From Dehalococcoidia bacterium (GTDB lineage: Bacteria; Chloroflexota; Dehalococcoidia; Dehalococcoidales; UBA1222): 11,455 bases of DNA. The notes below the pieces were generated by a model that was given only the letters and a program-made list of their open reading frames with translations, did not search any database and had not been told where the DNA came from. The stretch lies in NCBI GenBank assembly GCA_009776515.1, contig WRNP01000048.1:1-11455 (forward strand). The letters run 5' to 3'. The position numbers and the translations under genes were made by a program. Positions 1 to 7,271 of the stretch are shown here, piece after piece (the stretch's first letter is position 1; the number at the start of each line of letters is the position of its first letter).

Positions 1-17
1 CCCGACTTTGCCACTTG
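1..17 (+). repeat. Left terminal inverted repeat of the IS
   Basis: The sequence CCCGACTTTGCCACTTG is the exact reverse complement of 2079-2095. The match breaks at position 18. Because the window starts at the first matching base, the outer limit is not certain. Confidence 0.88.
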
Positions 18-61
18 GTTAGCTAAAAATATCGAAGGCAATTGAAGAAAGTGTTGAAAAG

Positions 62-85
62 GCAAGGCAAACCCTTGCTTTTTTT
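62..85 (+). terminator. Intrinsic terminator inside the IS left end
   Basis: A GC-containing 6-bp stem (GCAAGG at 62-67 with CCTTGC at 73-78, loop CAAAC) is followed directly by seven T residues (79-85). It lies upstream of the transposase start and reads in the same direction. It would stop transcripts entering the element from outside, a common way for insertion sequences to limit transposase expression. Confidence 0.65.
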
Positions 86-103
86 GTGGGCTTATGATAA
101 TAT
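75..103 (+). promoter_or_regulatory. Candidate transposase promoter
   Basis: A -35-like TTGCTT (75-80) lies 17 bp from a -10-like TAATAT (98-103) in an AT-rich stretch, about 40 bp before the transposase start. The -35 match is weak (three of six), and it overlaps the T-run of the upstream terminator. An alternative -10 is GATAAT at 96-101. The position is sensible, but the call rests on motif matching only. Confidence 0.3.
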
Positions 104-140
104 CTTTCTGTACTCACATCATCACATAGGAGGCGTTAAC

Positions 141-2021
141 ATGTTTATTGATACTTCGAAGAATAACGGCAAAGACTATATCAGGCTAGCGGAGTCAAAT
201 AGGGTGCAAAACGAAAAAGGCCATAAAGTCGCCCGCAAGACCGTGGTCTTAAACATCGGCCCCCTGGACAAATTCGACGATGGGCAGCCAGACTATTTAG
301 TGCGTCTCCGCAAGTCTTTCCGTGCTGGCGAACCGCTTATTCCCGCCCTGCAGCCGTATTGCGCGGAGGAAAGGCCCCGTGAAAAATATACATTCACTTT
401 TGAAGAGGGAAACCCTGATTGTATCGGGACACCGAAGCTGTATTCACATTTGTTCTTAGAGCGTATCCTTGAAGAACTTGGACTGCGGAATCTGTTCTCA
501 TCCTACAAGGGATTCACGAAAATCGAATACGATGTTTATGGGTTCGCCAAGCTGCTTATATTCGGGCGGCTACTTAACCCAGCGTCCAAGATAGCGACGG
601 TACGGCAGAACGAGGCTTACCATGAAAAGCTTATTAAGGATTTCAATCCCGATAATGTCTGCGACACGCTGGGATTCATCGCTGCGCACAAGGACAAAAT
701 AATCCGCAGGATGAATACCAGCCTGGTAAAGAAAGCGCACCGACGTCCGGAGATTATTTATTATGACGTGACCAATTTCTATTTTGAAATCCCGGAGCCT
801 GACGACGACGAATTGGATGAAGAAGGTAATGTATTGGAAAAGGGATTACGAAAAATGGGCGTATGCAAAGAAGAGCGCAAACTCCCTATTGTGCAAATGG
901 GTCTCTTTATGGATGACAAAGGTGTGCCGATAGCGCTGGAATCATTCCCCGGGAACACCCTTGACCACCTCACCATGCTTGACGCGCTCAAGAAAAACAT
1001 CGACGGCATTGATTTTACCCGATTTATCATGATTGGGGACCGCGGCATCTGCACCTATCCAAACCTTTTGCACCTCCTCGACAAGGACAACGGATACATC
1101 GTTGCCAAGAGCCTTCTTAAGAGTACGGCGAAAGAAAGGGAGTGGACGTACTCGGAAGACGAGTACGAACACAAGGGCACAGGTTTTAAATACAAAAGCC
1201 GCATTGTAGACAAGAAGGTAACGGACGAGAACGGAGTGACCCGGACGATTAACGAGAAGGTAGTCGTTTACTGGAGCGAAAACTTCGAGAAACGCAGCAT
1301 TGCCGAAAACAAATCTTTCCTTGAGTTTATTGCAAAGCTCATAGAATCCCCGGCGAACTTTCGTGTCACTGCGGCACAAGCCAAAAGCTTGCGGAAATTC
1401 TTTCGAAAAGAGGTCGTGAACGATAAAACCGGCGAAGTGTTCAATTCCGCTGACCTGAAAGTCTTGCTGGACATGGATAAAATCGAGCAGCACAGAAAAA
1501 GTATGGGCTACTATCAAATTGTAACGTCGGAACTGGAGCTGGGCGCTTTGGAAGTCATTGATAAATACCATGGCTTATCCCGCATTGAAGACCAGTTCCG
1601 CGTAATGAAAGGCCCCCTATGCACACGCCCCATTTTTTTGCGCAATCCAGATCATATCGCCGCGCACCTGTTGATATGCATGATAGCCCTGATTATGATG
1701 AGGATTATTCAAAACAGGATTGTTGAGTCAGGGCTTGTGCCATCGGCAGAGGAGAAGGGGGGCGCTTGGACTGCGGGGCTACCAGCAGAGCGCATACAGT
1801 TGGCGCTGGGCAAGTGGATGGTCGACAAAATGCCGAACGATTACTACAGATTCCTAAATACCGGCGATCCGGATTTGAAGTTGTTGCTTGATGCGTTCAA
1901 TATCAGTATTCCGAACAAAATGTACCAGAGAGGAGAACTTAAAAGCATAAAAACCGGCACACAGATTTTCATGCAGGCACGTCCCGTAGTCACATCTTCT
2001 CAAACTCCGCAAACGACCTGA
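141..2021 (+). CDS. IS1634-family DDE transposase
   Basis: This is a 626-residue transposase that would catalyse cut-and-paste movement of the surrounding element. The start at 141 is chosen because a perfect AGGAGG (128-133) sits 7 bp upstream; the frame stays open back to a TTG at 42, but that region holds the terminator and promoter. Catalytic DDE residues are visible: D209 in YYDVTNFYF, D300 in MIGDRG, and E483 in YHGLSRIEDQFRVMK, the last being an IS4-superfamily-type Y...R.E...K signature. A long insertion between the second D and the E (about residues 310-470) is typical of the family. The N-terminus (MFIDTSKNNGKDYIRLAES) is a typical IS1634 beginning. The gene is intact, and its codon use is AT-richer than that of the neighbours. 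Confidence 0.93.
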   Translation: MFIDTSKNNGKDYIRLAESNRVQNEKGHKVARKTVVLNIGPLDKFDDGQPDYLVRLRKSFRAGEPLIPALQPYCAEERPREKYTFTFEEGNPDCIGTPKLYSHLFLERILEELGLRNLFSSYKGFTKIEYDVYGFAKLLIFGRLLNPASKIATVRQNEAYHEKLIKDFNPDNVCDTLGFIAAHKDKIIRRMNTSLVKKAHRRPEIIYYDVTNFYFEIPEPDDDELDEEGNVLEKGLRKMGVCKEERKLPIVQMGLFMDDKGVPIALESFPGNTLDHLTMLDALKKNIDGIDFTRFIMIGDRGICTYPNLLHLLDKDNGYIVAKSLLKSTAKEREWTYSEDEYEHKGTGFKYKSRIVDKKVTDENGVTRTINEKVVVYWSENFEKRSIAENKSFLEFIAKLIESPANFRVTAAQAKSLRKFFRKEVVNDKTGEVFNSADLKVLLDMDKIEQHRKSMGYYQIVTSELELGALEVIDKYHGLSRIEDQFRVMKGPLCTRPIFLRNPDHIAAHLLICMIALIMMRIIQNRIVESGLVPSAEEKGGAWTAGLPAERIQLALGKWMVDKMPNDYYRFLNTGDPDLKLLLDAFNISIPNKMYQRGELKSIKTGTQIFMQARPVVTSSQTPQTT

Positions 2022-2045
2022 TTTCTAACAGAAGCACGCTATACC

Positions 2046-2079
2046 AATGAAGCCAATATGCGCTTCATTTTCTTTCTTC
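2046..2079 (+). terminator. Intrinsic terminator at the IS right end
   Basis: A perfect 8-bp stem (AATGAAGC at 2046-2053 with GCTTCATT at 2062-2069, loop CAATATGC) is followed by a T-rich tract (2068-2078, interrupted by two C). It lies 24 bp after the transposase stop and just before the right inverted repeat. It would stop transposase transcripts before they enter the downstream protease gene. Confidence 0.6.
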
Positions 2080-2095
2080 AAGTGGCAAAGTCGGG
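2079..2095 (-). repeat. Right terminal inverted repeat of the IS
   Basis: This is an exact reverse complement of positions 1-17. The chromosomal flank begins with CTGGGATTTTTCC immediately to the right. Confidence 0.88.
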
Positions 2096-2139
2096 CTGGG
2101 ATTTTTCCGGTGCGCAGTGTGGCCTCAGCCGCCGTCAAG

Positions 2140-2148
2140 TGCTATCAT
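2140..2148 (+). promoter_or_regulatory. Candidate extended -10 promoter of the protease gene
   Basis: TGCTATCAT resembles the extended -10 consensus TGnTATAAT (one mismatch). It lies 24 bp before the protease ATG at 2173. No convincing -35 box is seen at the expected distance. The IS boundary lies only 44 bp upstream, so the natural -35 region is still chromosomal if this promoter is real. Confidence 0.3.
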
Positions 2149-2172
2149 GTGATAAGACAGATGGGTACAGGG

Positions 2173-3153
2173 ATGAAGAGACTTAAGCTGACGCTGGCTT
2201 TGGCGCTCAGTTTAATTATATCGGTTACGGCAGGTTGCGAGTTCTTGCCGCCGCTGCCCTCTTTGCCGTGGCTGACCTTGGCATCTACGGCGACCTCAGA
2301 AGTCCCCGCAGACTTAACGGAGGCAGCTGATCTCATCTGGCCGTCCACAGTGATCGTGGATACGCGTTATGCAACCGGCACCGGCTGGGTGCTTGATGAA
2401 AGCGGGATCATTGTCACCAATTTCCATGTTATCGAGAATGCACGCAGCATTACCGTCACTCTTCACGACGGGCGGCGCCTAAGCGTGCGCTCGGTTGCAT
2501 CCGACCCTATCAGCGACTTAGCAGTTCTGTTTGTAGATGCTCACGATCTGACAGCTGCGGTTATTGGCAGCTCGGCCTCACTAAGAGTTGGTGACTCGGT
2601 GGTAGCGGTAGGCAATTCCAACGGCGATGGCATCTCAGTGAAGACAGGCAACGTCACCCGTCTGAACATGACGGTGAGTATCGAAAGCCAAGATTTCTAT
2701 GGACTTATCGAAAACAACACCCCTATCCAACACGGTGACAGCGGCGGACCGTTGGTGAATCAAGCCGGAGAAGTAGTGGGCATCTCCAATGCCAAAGTGA
2801 TCGGCCTTAGGGAGATCGCCTACGCCATCAATATAGATTCCGCCATGCCGATATTATACGAGCTTATAAATGCCGGCACCGTCAGCTGGCCTTATTTGGG
2901 CATTGTAGGCAGCGATAACCCTGCAGGCCGCGGGGCACTCATCGGAGAAATAAGCCCTGGCAGCCCAGCGGATGAAGCCGGTCTTATGGTCGGCGATATT
3001 ATCTTCTATATTGATGGTGTCTCCGTAGCCGGTATGACCGACCTTCGTCAATACATCCTCTCTCAAAAGGTTGGCCAGAACGTCATCATCGCCTACCGGA
3101 GGGATGGGATGCAAACGGAGACTGCGCTCATACTCGGGCAACGCCCCAACTAG
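2173..3153 (+). CDS. HtrA/DegP-like serine protease, probable lipoprotein with PDZ domain
   Basis: This is a trypsin-like envelope protease of the HtrA (S1C) family, expected to act outside the cytoplasmic membrane in protein quality control. The start at 2173 gives MKRLK, a hydrophobic segment, and a lipobox-like TAGC ending at C22, so membrane anchoring by lipidation is likely. Starts at 2161 or 2047 are possible in frame, but the 2047 one lies inside the IS. The catalytic triad is visible: H85 (TNFHV), D115 (DPISDLAV) and S190 (HGDSGGPL). A single PDZ domain follows from about residue 240 to 326 (YLGI, SPADEAGLMVGDIIFYIDG, LRQYIL). At 326 residues it is short but complete for a one-PDZ HtrA. 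No strong ribosome binding site precedes either start. It converges on ileS with overlapping stop codons. Confidence 0.9.
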   Translation: MKRLKLTLALALSLIISVTAGCEFLPPLPSLPWLTLASTATSEVPADLTEAADLIWPSTVIVDTRYATGTGWVLDESGIIVTNFHVIENARSITVTLHDGRRLSVRSVASDPISDLAVLFVDAHDLTAAVIGSSASLRVGDSVVAVGNSNGDGISVKTGNVTRLNMTVSIESQDFYGLIENNTPIQHGDSGGPLVNQAGEVVGISNAKVIGLREIAYAINIDSAMPILYELINAGTVSWPYLGIVGSDNPAGRGALIGEISPGSPADEAGLMVGDIIFYIDGVSVAGMTDLRQYILSQKVGQNVIIAYRRDGMQTETALILGQRPN

Positions 3154-6100
3154 GGGTCGGCGGCCAAACGGCTTACCCCCAAGCTGACAAGGTGCCCATC
3201 CAATTTGAACTCCTCCCGATAAGCACTCTCAGGCGCCGAGGCATCCTCCAGGCATTCGGAAAGCGTTTCGCGGCGGATGTAATCGGCAAAGTTCGCAAAG
3301 ACTTCCAAAGCATACCTGTCACCTTGATAATAGGTAGCGATGCGGTCGGCGATGTCGAAGCCAGCGCTTTTACGCATGTTCTGCAGGCGATGGACGATTT
3401 CGCGCGCCAGCCCTTCTGCCAAGAGTTCTGGCGGAATCTCTTTAGAGATCGCTACACTGTAATTGCCTTCAGTGCTTACCGTATAGGCCGTGCTGTCCAG
3501 TTCCTCCACACTATCCGCCGACTGCACATCTTTAATGTTAAGCTCCTCCAAAAGTTGCGGCCTCACGCGGGCTAAGGACTCTTTTTCCAGAGGCGAAGCA
3601 AGCTTGATGATTACGGCGGGTAGCGGCTGGCGCACCTTGAGGCCAGCCGCGCTGCGCGCAGCCCGCCCCAGGCTGGAAAGCTTCATCGCCAGCCGGACAG
3701 CCTCGGAGAGTGAGTTATCAATCTTGGCCTCATCAGCAGCAGGGAAGTCGCAAAAGTGTACGCTGGCGGGAGCCCCTGGATAGGCCGAAATGACCAGGTT
3801 GCGATACATTTCCTCTGACAAATAGGGCATGAATGGTGCCAGCAGTTTGGACAAAGTCACCAGCGTTTGATAGAGGGTATGGTAGGCTGAGAGCTTGTCG
3901 GTATCGCTCTCGCTTTTCCAGAAGCGTCGGCGGCTGCGGCGAACGTACCAGTTGGAGAGATACTCCACCGCAAACTCCTCGATGGCTCGCCCTGCAGCAG
4001 TAATGTCGTAGCCGTCAAGACGGGCCGTCACCTCTTTTACGAGTTGATTGGCTTCAGAGATAAGCCAGCGGTCAAGTTCGGGGGTCTCCGCAGGCGGGAC
4101 GGAGGCGGCCGGATTAAAATGGTCGATGTTGGCATAAGTGATGAAGAACGAATACACATTCCAGAGGATGAGCATGAACTGACGCGTCACCTCGCCTACG
4201 AGCTGTTCGGAAAAGCGACGGGCATTGCCAGGAGGTGAGGCGGTGAAAAGATACCAACGGAGAGCATCCGCCCCGTGCTTTTCCAGCACCGGCCAAGGCT
4301 CAACTACGTTCTTACGCGATTTAGACATCTTCTCGCCTTGGGCATCCAGAATATGCCCCAGACAGACGACGTTGCGATAGCAGGGACGATCAAAAAGGAG
4401 GATGGAAAGGGCATGCAGACTATAGAACCACCCGCGGGTTTGATCTACGGCCTCGCAGATGTAATCCGCCGGAAAGCGTCCATCCTCAAAGATGCCTGTG
4501 CTCTCCGGGGCAAAAGGATAGTGATGTTGGGCAATGGGCATGTTGCCAGAGTCGAACCAGCAATCCATCACCTCCGGCACGCGTTTCATGGATTCCCCAC
4601 ACTCCGGGCAATCGTAAATTATCTCGTCCACGTAGGGGCGGTGCAAGTCAAGGGGGTCCGCCAAGCCGCGGATGCCTGATTTGGCCTGGAGTTCTGTCAA
4701 ACTGCCCAGGCACTCCTGATGGGCGCAACGCCCGCACTGCCAGACCGGCACGGGCGTGCCCCAATAGCGCTCGCGGGAGAAAGCCCAGTCAATGTTGTTT
4801 TGAAGCCAGTCGCCGAAGCGCCCGTTTTTAATGTGCTCCGGATACCAGTTGATCTCCTGGTTGCCAGAAATGAGGCGGTCTTTGACGGCGGTGGTCTTGA
4901 TATACCAGGACTGTTTGGCATAGTAAAGGAGAGGTGCATCGCAGCGCCAACAGAAAGGATAGGTGTGGCGAATGACCTCGGCCTTGTGCAGAAGGCCACG
5001 ACCCGCAAGATCAGCGGTAATCTCCTTATCGGCGCTTTTTACAAACTTGCCGGCGAAAGGATAGCTGCCGATTATTTTCCCCTGTAAATCCACCGGCTGC
5101 ACAAAATCCAACCCCTGGGCACGTCCGGCCTCAAAGTCCACCTCGCCGAAAGCCGGAGCGATATGCACGATGCCGGAGCCGTCCTCCAGGGAGACAAAGT
5201 CGGCGGCAATGACGCCATAGGTAAGCTCAGCCATAGGGGGCTGAGGGTGGATGACGGGACTTCCCGCCCCAGACTCAAAACGCCGCCGCTCCACGCCGTA
5301 GGCATGGGGATTGTAAAGAGGGACATACCTCACCCCGGCAAGCTCGCGTCCCTTGACACTCATCGGTGCATCAGAGGCGTCAAGACCGATGGGATTGCAC
5401 CGCGCACTGGCTAAAATAAGGTATCCCTCCGCCGTCTCTATCACTGCATATTCGGCATCAGGAGCGATGGCTAAAGCGGTATTGCCCGGCAGCGTCCAAG
5501 GCGTGGTCGTCCAGGCCAAGAGAAAGACCGGGCGGTCGCTTAATCCCCGTTCTCGCAGCTTGCTCAAAAACGCCTCGTCGACGAGTCTGAATTTTACATA
5601 GACCGAGGGATCAGGGGTGTCGTCTTTATAGCCCTGGGCTACTTCATGAGAGGAAAGCGAGGTGCCACAACGGGGGCAGTGGGGCGTAACACGATAGCCC
5701 TGATAGACGAGCCCCTTATCCCATAATTGCCGCACGGTCCACCAGCTACTTTCAATATAGCTGTTCTCCATGGTGATATAGGCTTGTTCCAAATCTACCC
5801 AAAAGGCAATGCGCTCGGTGATGGCATTCCAGTCCTTGAGGTATTTGAAGACGCTCTCACGGCATTTGGCGTTGAACTTAGCGATGCCATAAGCCTCAAT
5901 GTCGGTTTTGGTGGCAAAGCCTAGCTCCCGCTCCACCTCAAGCTCCACCGGTAGACCATGAGTGTCCCAGCCACCAATGCGCGGAGCATAGTATCCCCGC
6001 ATCGTCTTATAGCGCGGCAACACATCTTTGAAGACCCTGGAGATGATATGGTGAATGCCAGGGCGTCCGTTAGCGGTGGGCGGACCTTCATATAGGGTAA

Positions 6101-6221
6101 AGCGCGCCCCGCCGCGGCGGTTCTCAACGCTTAGGCGGAAGATATCGTGTTCTCGCCAGAATGCGAGGGTATCTTGCTCCAGGCGGACAAAATCCGCTCT
6201 GGGACCGATTGGTTTGAACAT
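3150..6221 (-). CDS. ileS: Isoleucyl-tRNA synthetase, type 2 (eukaryote-like)
   Basis: This class I synthetase of 1023 residues charges tRNA-Ile with isoleucine in the cytoplasm. A strong GGAGGT (6227-6232) precedes the ATG at 6221. The catalytic domain begins with GPPTANGRPGIHH (46-58), where the HIGH signature reads G55-I-H57-H58, a swapped GXHH form. The second signature, KMSKS, is at 631-635. The CP1 editing domain shows WTTTPWTLPGN (237-247) and IVHIAPAFGEVD (351-362), with the conserved editing Asp at 362. CxxC pairs at 182/185, 424/427, 496/499 and 538/541 suggest zinc sites. The anticodon-binding and C-terminal regions follow from about 710 to 1023. The overall character resembles IleRS2 rather than the E. 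coli type. It is preceded by a T-box leader, and its TAG overlaps the protease stop. Confidence 0.97.
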   Translation of the reverse strand: MFKPIGPRADFVRLEQDTLAFWREHDIFRLSVENRRGGARFTLYEGPPTANGRPGIHHIISRVFKDVLPRYKTMRGYYAPRIGGWDTHGLPVELEVERELGFATKTDIEAYGIAKFNAKCRESVFKYLKDWNAITERIAFWVDLEQAYITMENSYIESSWWTVRQLWDKGLVYQGYRVTPHCPRCGTSLSSHEVAQGYKDDTPDPSVYVKFRLVDEAFLSKLRERGLSDRPVFLLAWTTTPWTLPGNTALAIAPDAEYAVIETAEGYLILASARCNPIGLDASDAPMSVKGRELAGVRYVPLYNPHAYGVERRRFESGAGSPVIHPQPPMAELTYGVIAADFVSLEDGSGIVHIAPAFGEVDFEAGRAQGLDFVQPVDLQGKIIGSYPFAGKFVKSADKEITADLAGRGLLHKAEVIRHTYPFCWRCDAPLLYYAKQSWYIKTTAVKDRLISGNQEINWYPEHIKNGRFGDWLQNNIDWAFSRERYWGTPVPVWQCGRCAHQECLGSLTELQAKSGIRGLADPLDLHRPYVDEIIYDCPECGESMKRVPEVMDCWFDSGNMPIAQHHYPFAPESTGIFEDGRFPADYICEAVDQTRGWFYSLHALSILLFDRPCYRNVVCLGHILDAQGEKMSKSRKNVVEPWPVLEKHGADALRWYLFTASPPGNARRFSEQLVGEVTRQFMLILWNVYSFFITYANIDHFNPAASVPPAETPELDRWLISEANQLVKEVTARLDGYDITAAGRAIEEFAVEYLSNWYVRRSRRRFWKSESDTDKLSAYHTLYQTLVTLSKLLAPFMPYLSEEMYRNLVISAYPGAPASVHFCDFPAADEAKIDNSLSEAVRLAMKLSSLGRAARSAAGLKVRQPLPAVIIKLASPLEKESLARVRPQLLEELNIKDVQSADSVEELDSTAYTVSTEGNYSVAISKEIPPELLAEGLAREIVHRLQNMRKSAGFDIADRIATYYQGDRYALEVFANFADYIRRETLSECLEDASAPESAYREEFKLDGHLVSLGVSRLAADP

Positions 6222-6277
6222 GGCTTACCTCCAAATCGGGGTGGCAGGACGTCCTCGGCCCAGCCCCCTTATTAAAC

Positions 6278-6305
6278 AAAAATCCCATCCTCGACGAGGA
6301 CGGGA
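6278..6305 (-). terminator. T-box intrinsic terminator
   Basis: The minus strand has a 10-bp stem (6305-6296 with 6292-6283, one G-U pair, 3-nt loop) followed by five U residues (6282-6278). It competes with the antiterminator and would stop transcription before ileS when charged tRNA-Ile is plentiful. Confidence 0.85.
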
Positions 6306-6327
6306 CAAAACCCGCACTAACCACCCC
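6296..6327 (-). promoter_or_regulatory. T-box antiterminator with UGGU acceptor-binding bulge
   Basis: On the minus strand, GGGG (6327-6324) can pair with CCUC (6299-6296), and GCGGG (6315-6311) with CCCGU (6304-6300). This leaves an 8-nt bulge UGGUUAGU (6323-6316). Its first four bases, UGGU, complement the ACCA end of an uncharged tRNA-Ile with discriminator A. The 3' strand of this helix is the 5' arm of the terminator, so the two structures exclude each other. The bulge differs from the usual UGGNACC. Confidence 0.78.
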
Positions 6328-6590
6328 GCTGCCCCGGCTAGCCGGGGCGCCCGGGCACCAACATGCCCTGCCGGGATAACGGTCGGCCCCCGTTAAGGCT
6401 TAATTGCCCAAGGGCTTTCAGCCCTAAAGCTCGGGAGGGATTTTCGGGAAGCGGCGAACCCCGTCTCCCGGGGTGTCGGCGTCTGCTCGCACCATACCAG
6501 ACTCGCTGCGCCTGCCATCTTCCTCACTCGTCTCCGTCAACACTTTTAGGTTTAAATTATTAACTTAAGGTACCGCTACCACACTTAGCG

Positions 6591-7247
6591 CTAAAATGAT
6601 CTGCCCTTCGGAACGACCGTTACCTTACGGGCATCTCCGAAGCCCACACTCTGGGTCATCACTGAAGGGTGGCCGGATAGAGCAAGGTGGATGATGCGGC
6701 GCTCGTAAGCCGGCATCGGCTCCAAGGCAAAAGAGCGCTGGCTTATGGAGACCTGCTCCGCAATATGCTGGGCTAAAGTGCGCAGAGAGTCGCTGCGGCG
6801 TTTTTTATAGCCGTTTACATCTAGCACCAGAGGCGCTGATGCATTTAACTTCTGGGCTAGCATAAGACGCAACACATATTGCATGGCGGCCAATGTCTGG
6901 CCGCGGCGGCCGATGAGGATACCCAATTCATCACCATTAATATCCAGCGTGATCGGCGCCGCTTCGCCATCATCGGAGGCTACCCCGACTCCGGCGGTGA
7001 TATCGGCAGGTAGCTCCAGATGCGCAAGCAACTCGGAGAGCAGCTCCTTCGCCAAGTATACCCGGTCATCGGACGCCTCAAGCAAGGTCGCCCTGATATG
7101 AGCATCTTCTCGGCCTAAGCCGAACATGCCTCCTTTACCTTCTGCTAAAACCTCAATGCTAGCCTGCGCCCGCTCTACTCCAAGCTCCTGCAGGGCGAGC
7201 TCAATGGCCTCTTCAACAGAGTGGGCGCTGATTTCAATCTGCCTCAT
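6591..7247 (-). CDS. jag: Jag/KhpB RNA-binding protein (Jag-N, KH, R3H)
   Basis: This is a cytoplasmic RNA-binding protein of 218 residues. The Jag N-terminal domain spans about 1-52 (SVEEAIELALQELGV, then KGGMFGLG). A KH domain follows with the GRRG loop at 113-116 (LIGRRGQTLAAMQYV). A C-terminal R3H domain of about 150-216 carries the R183-x3-H187 signature in YERRIIHLAL. All three domains and the length are normal for the family. In Firmicutes, KhpB (with KhpA) influences cell elongation and division through RNA binding; the role here is inferred. The gene lies 24 bp after yidC in the conserved yidC-jag order. GAGAGA is a weak ribosome binding site before the ATG. It is the last gene of the cluster before the T-box. 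Confidence 0.95.
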   Translation of the reverse strand: MRQIEISAHSVEEAIELALQELGVERAQASIEVLAEGKGGMFGLGREDAHIRATLLEASDDRVYLAKELLSELLAHLELPADITAGVGVASDDGEAAPITLDINGDELGILIGRRGQTLAAMQYVLRLMLAQKLNASAPLVLDVNGYKKRRSDSLRTLAQHIAEQVSISQRSFALEPMPAYERRIIHLALSGHPSVMTQSVGFGDARKVTVVPKGRSF

Positions 7248-7271
7248 AGTATATCTCTCAATCAGTGCAGC

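Larger units (their letters stand above)
1..2095 (+). mobile_element. IS1634-like insertion sequence, apparently complete
   Basis: This is an insertion sequence bounded by perfect 17-bp terminal inverted repeats (1-17 and 2079-2095) that enclose a single full-length DDE transposase. About 140 bp of non-coding sequence lies on the left and about 75 bp on the right. Intrinsic-terminator hairpins sit just inside both ends. The length of about 2.1 kb and the large single-ORF transposase fit the IS1634 family of the IS4 superfamily. The left flank is outside the window, so a target-site duplication cannot be checked, and the element could extend a few bases left of position 1. Its base composition is visibly less GC-rich than the neighbouring genes, consistent with recent arrival. 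No frameshift or internal stop is seen, so it is plausibly active. Confidence 0.88.
6278..6540 (-). promoter_or_regulatory. T-box riboswitch of ileS (Ile, AUC specifier)
   Basis: This transcriptional T-box leader senses uncharged tRNA-Ile. Reading the minus strand, Stem I starts near 6540. Its lower helices are GGAG/CTCC and GGAAG/CTTCC, flanking a specifier loop with the ATC codon at 6439-6441. The distal part carries an AGCGAG box and the GTCTG...GGTATGGTG...CAGAC hairpin (6481-6502) that contacts the tRNA elbow. Next come a hairpin AGGGCT-GAA-AGCCCT, a conserved-type CCGTTATC segment, a strong hairpin GCCCCGGCTAGCCGGGGC (6331-6348), then the antiterminator and the terminator. The leader ends about 56 bp before the ileS ATG. 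The architecture and the AUC specifier match the downstream gene. No clear promoter was found upstream, so it may partly be read from the jag side. Confidence 0.88.

Noticed and set aside
942..1571. 209-codon open frame on the minus strand within the transposase
   Set aside because: No recognisable domain or ribosome binding site; it is the antisense of a clear transposase.
2047..2172. 42-residue N-terminal extension of the protease reading from inside the IS
   Set aside because: It begins within the IS terminator and right inverted repeat. The sequence from 2173 has a proper signal peptide and lipobox, which the extension would bury.
6331..6348. 18-bp perfect palindrome as a possible protein operator or attachment site
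   Set aside because: It fits as the internal hairpin just before the T-box antiterminator, so RNA structure explains it better.
6541..6600. Promoter for the T-box/ileS transcript in the AT-rich stretch after jag
   Set aside because: Several TA-rich hexamers occur, but none has a -35 at a proper distance, so no promoter is called.
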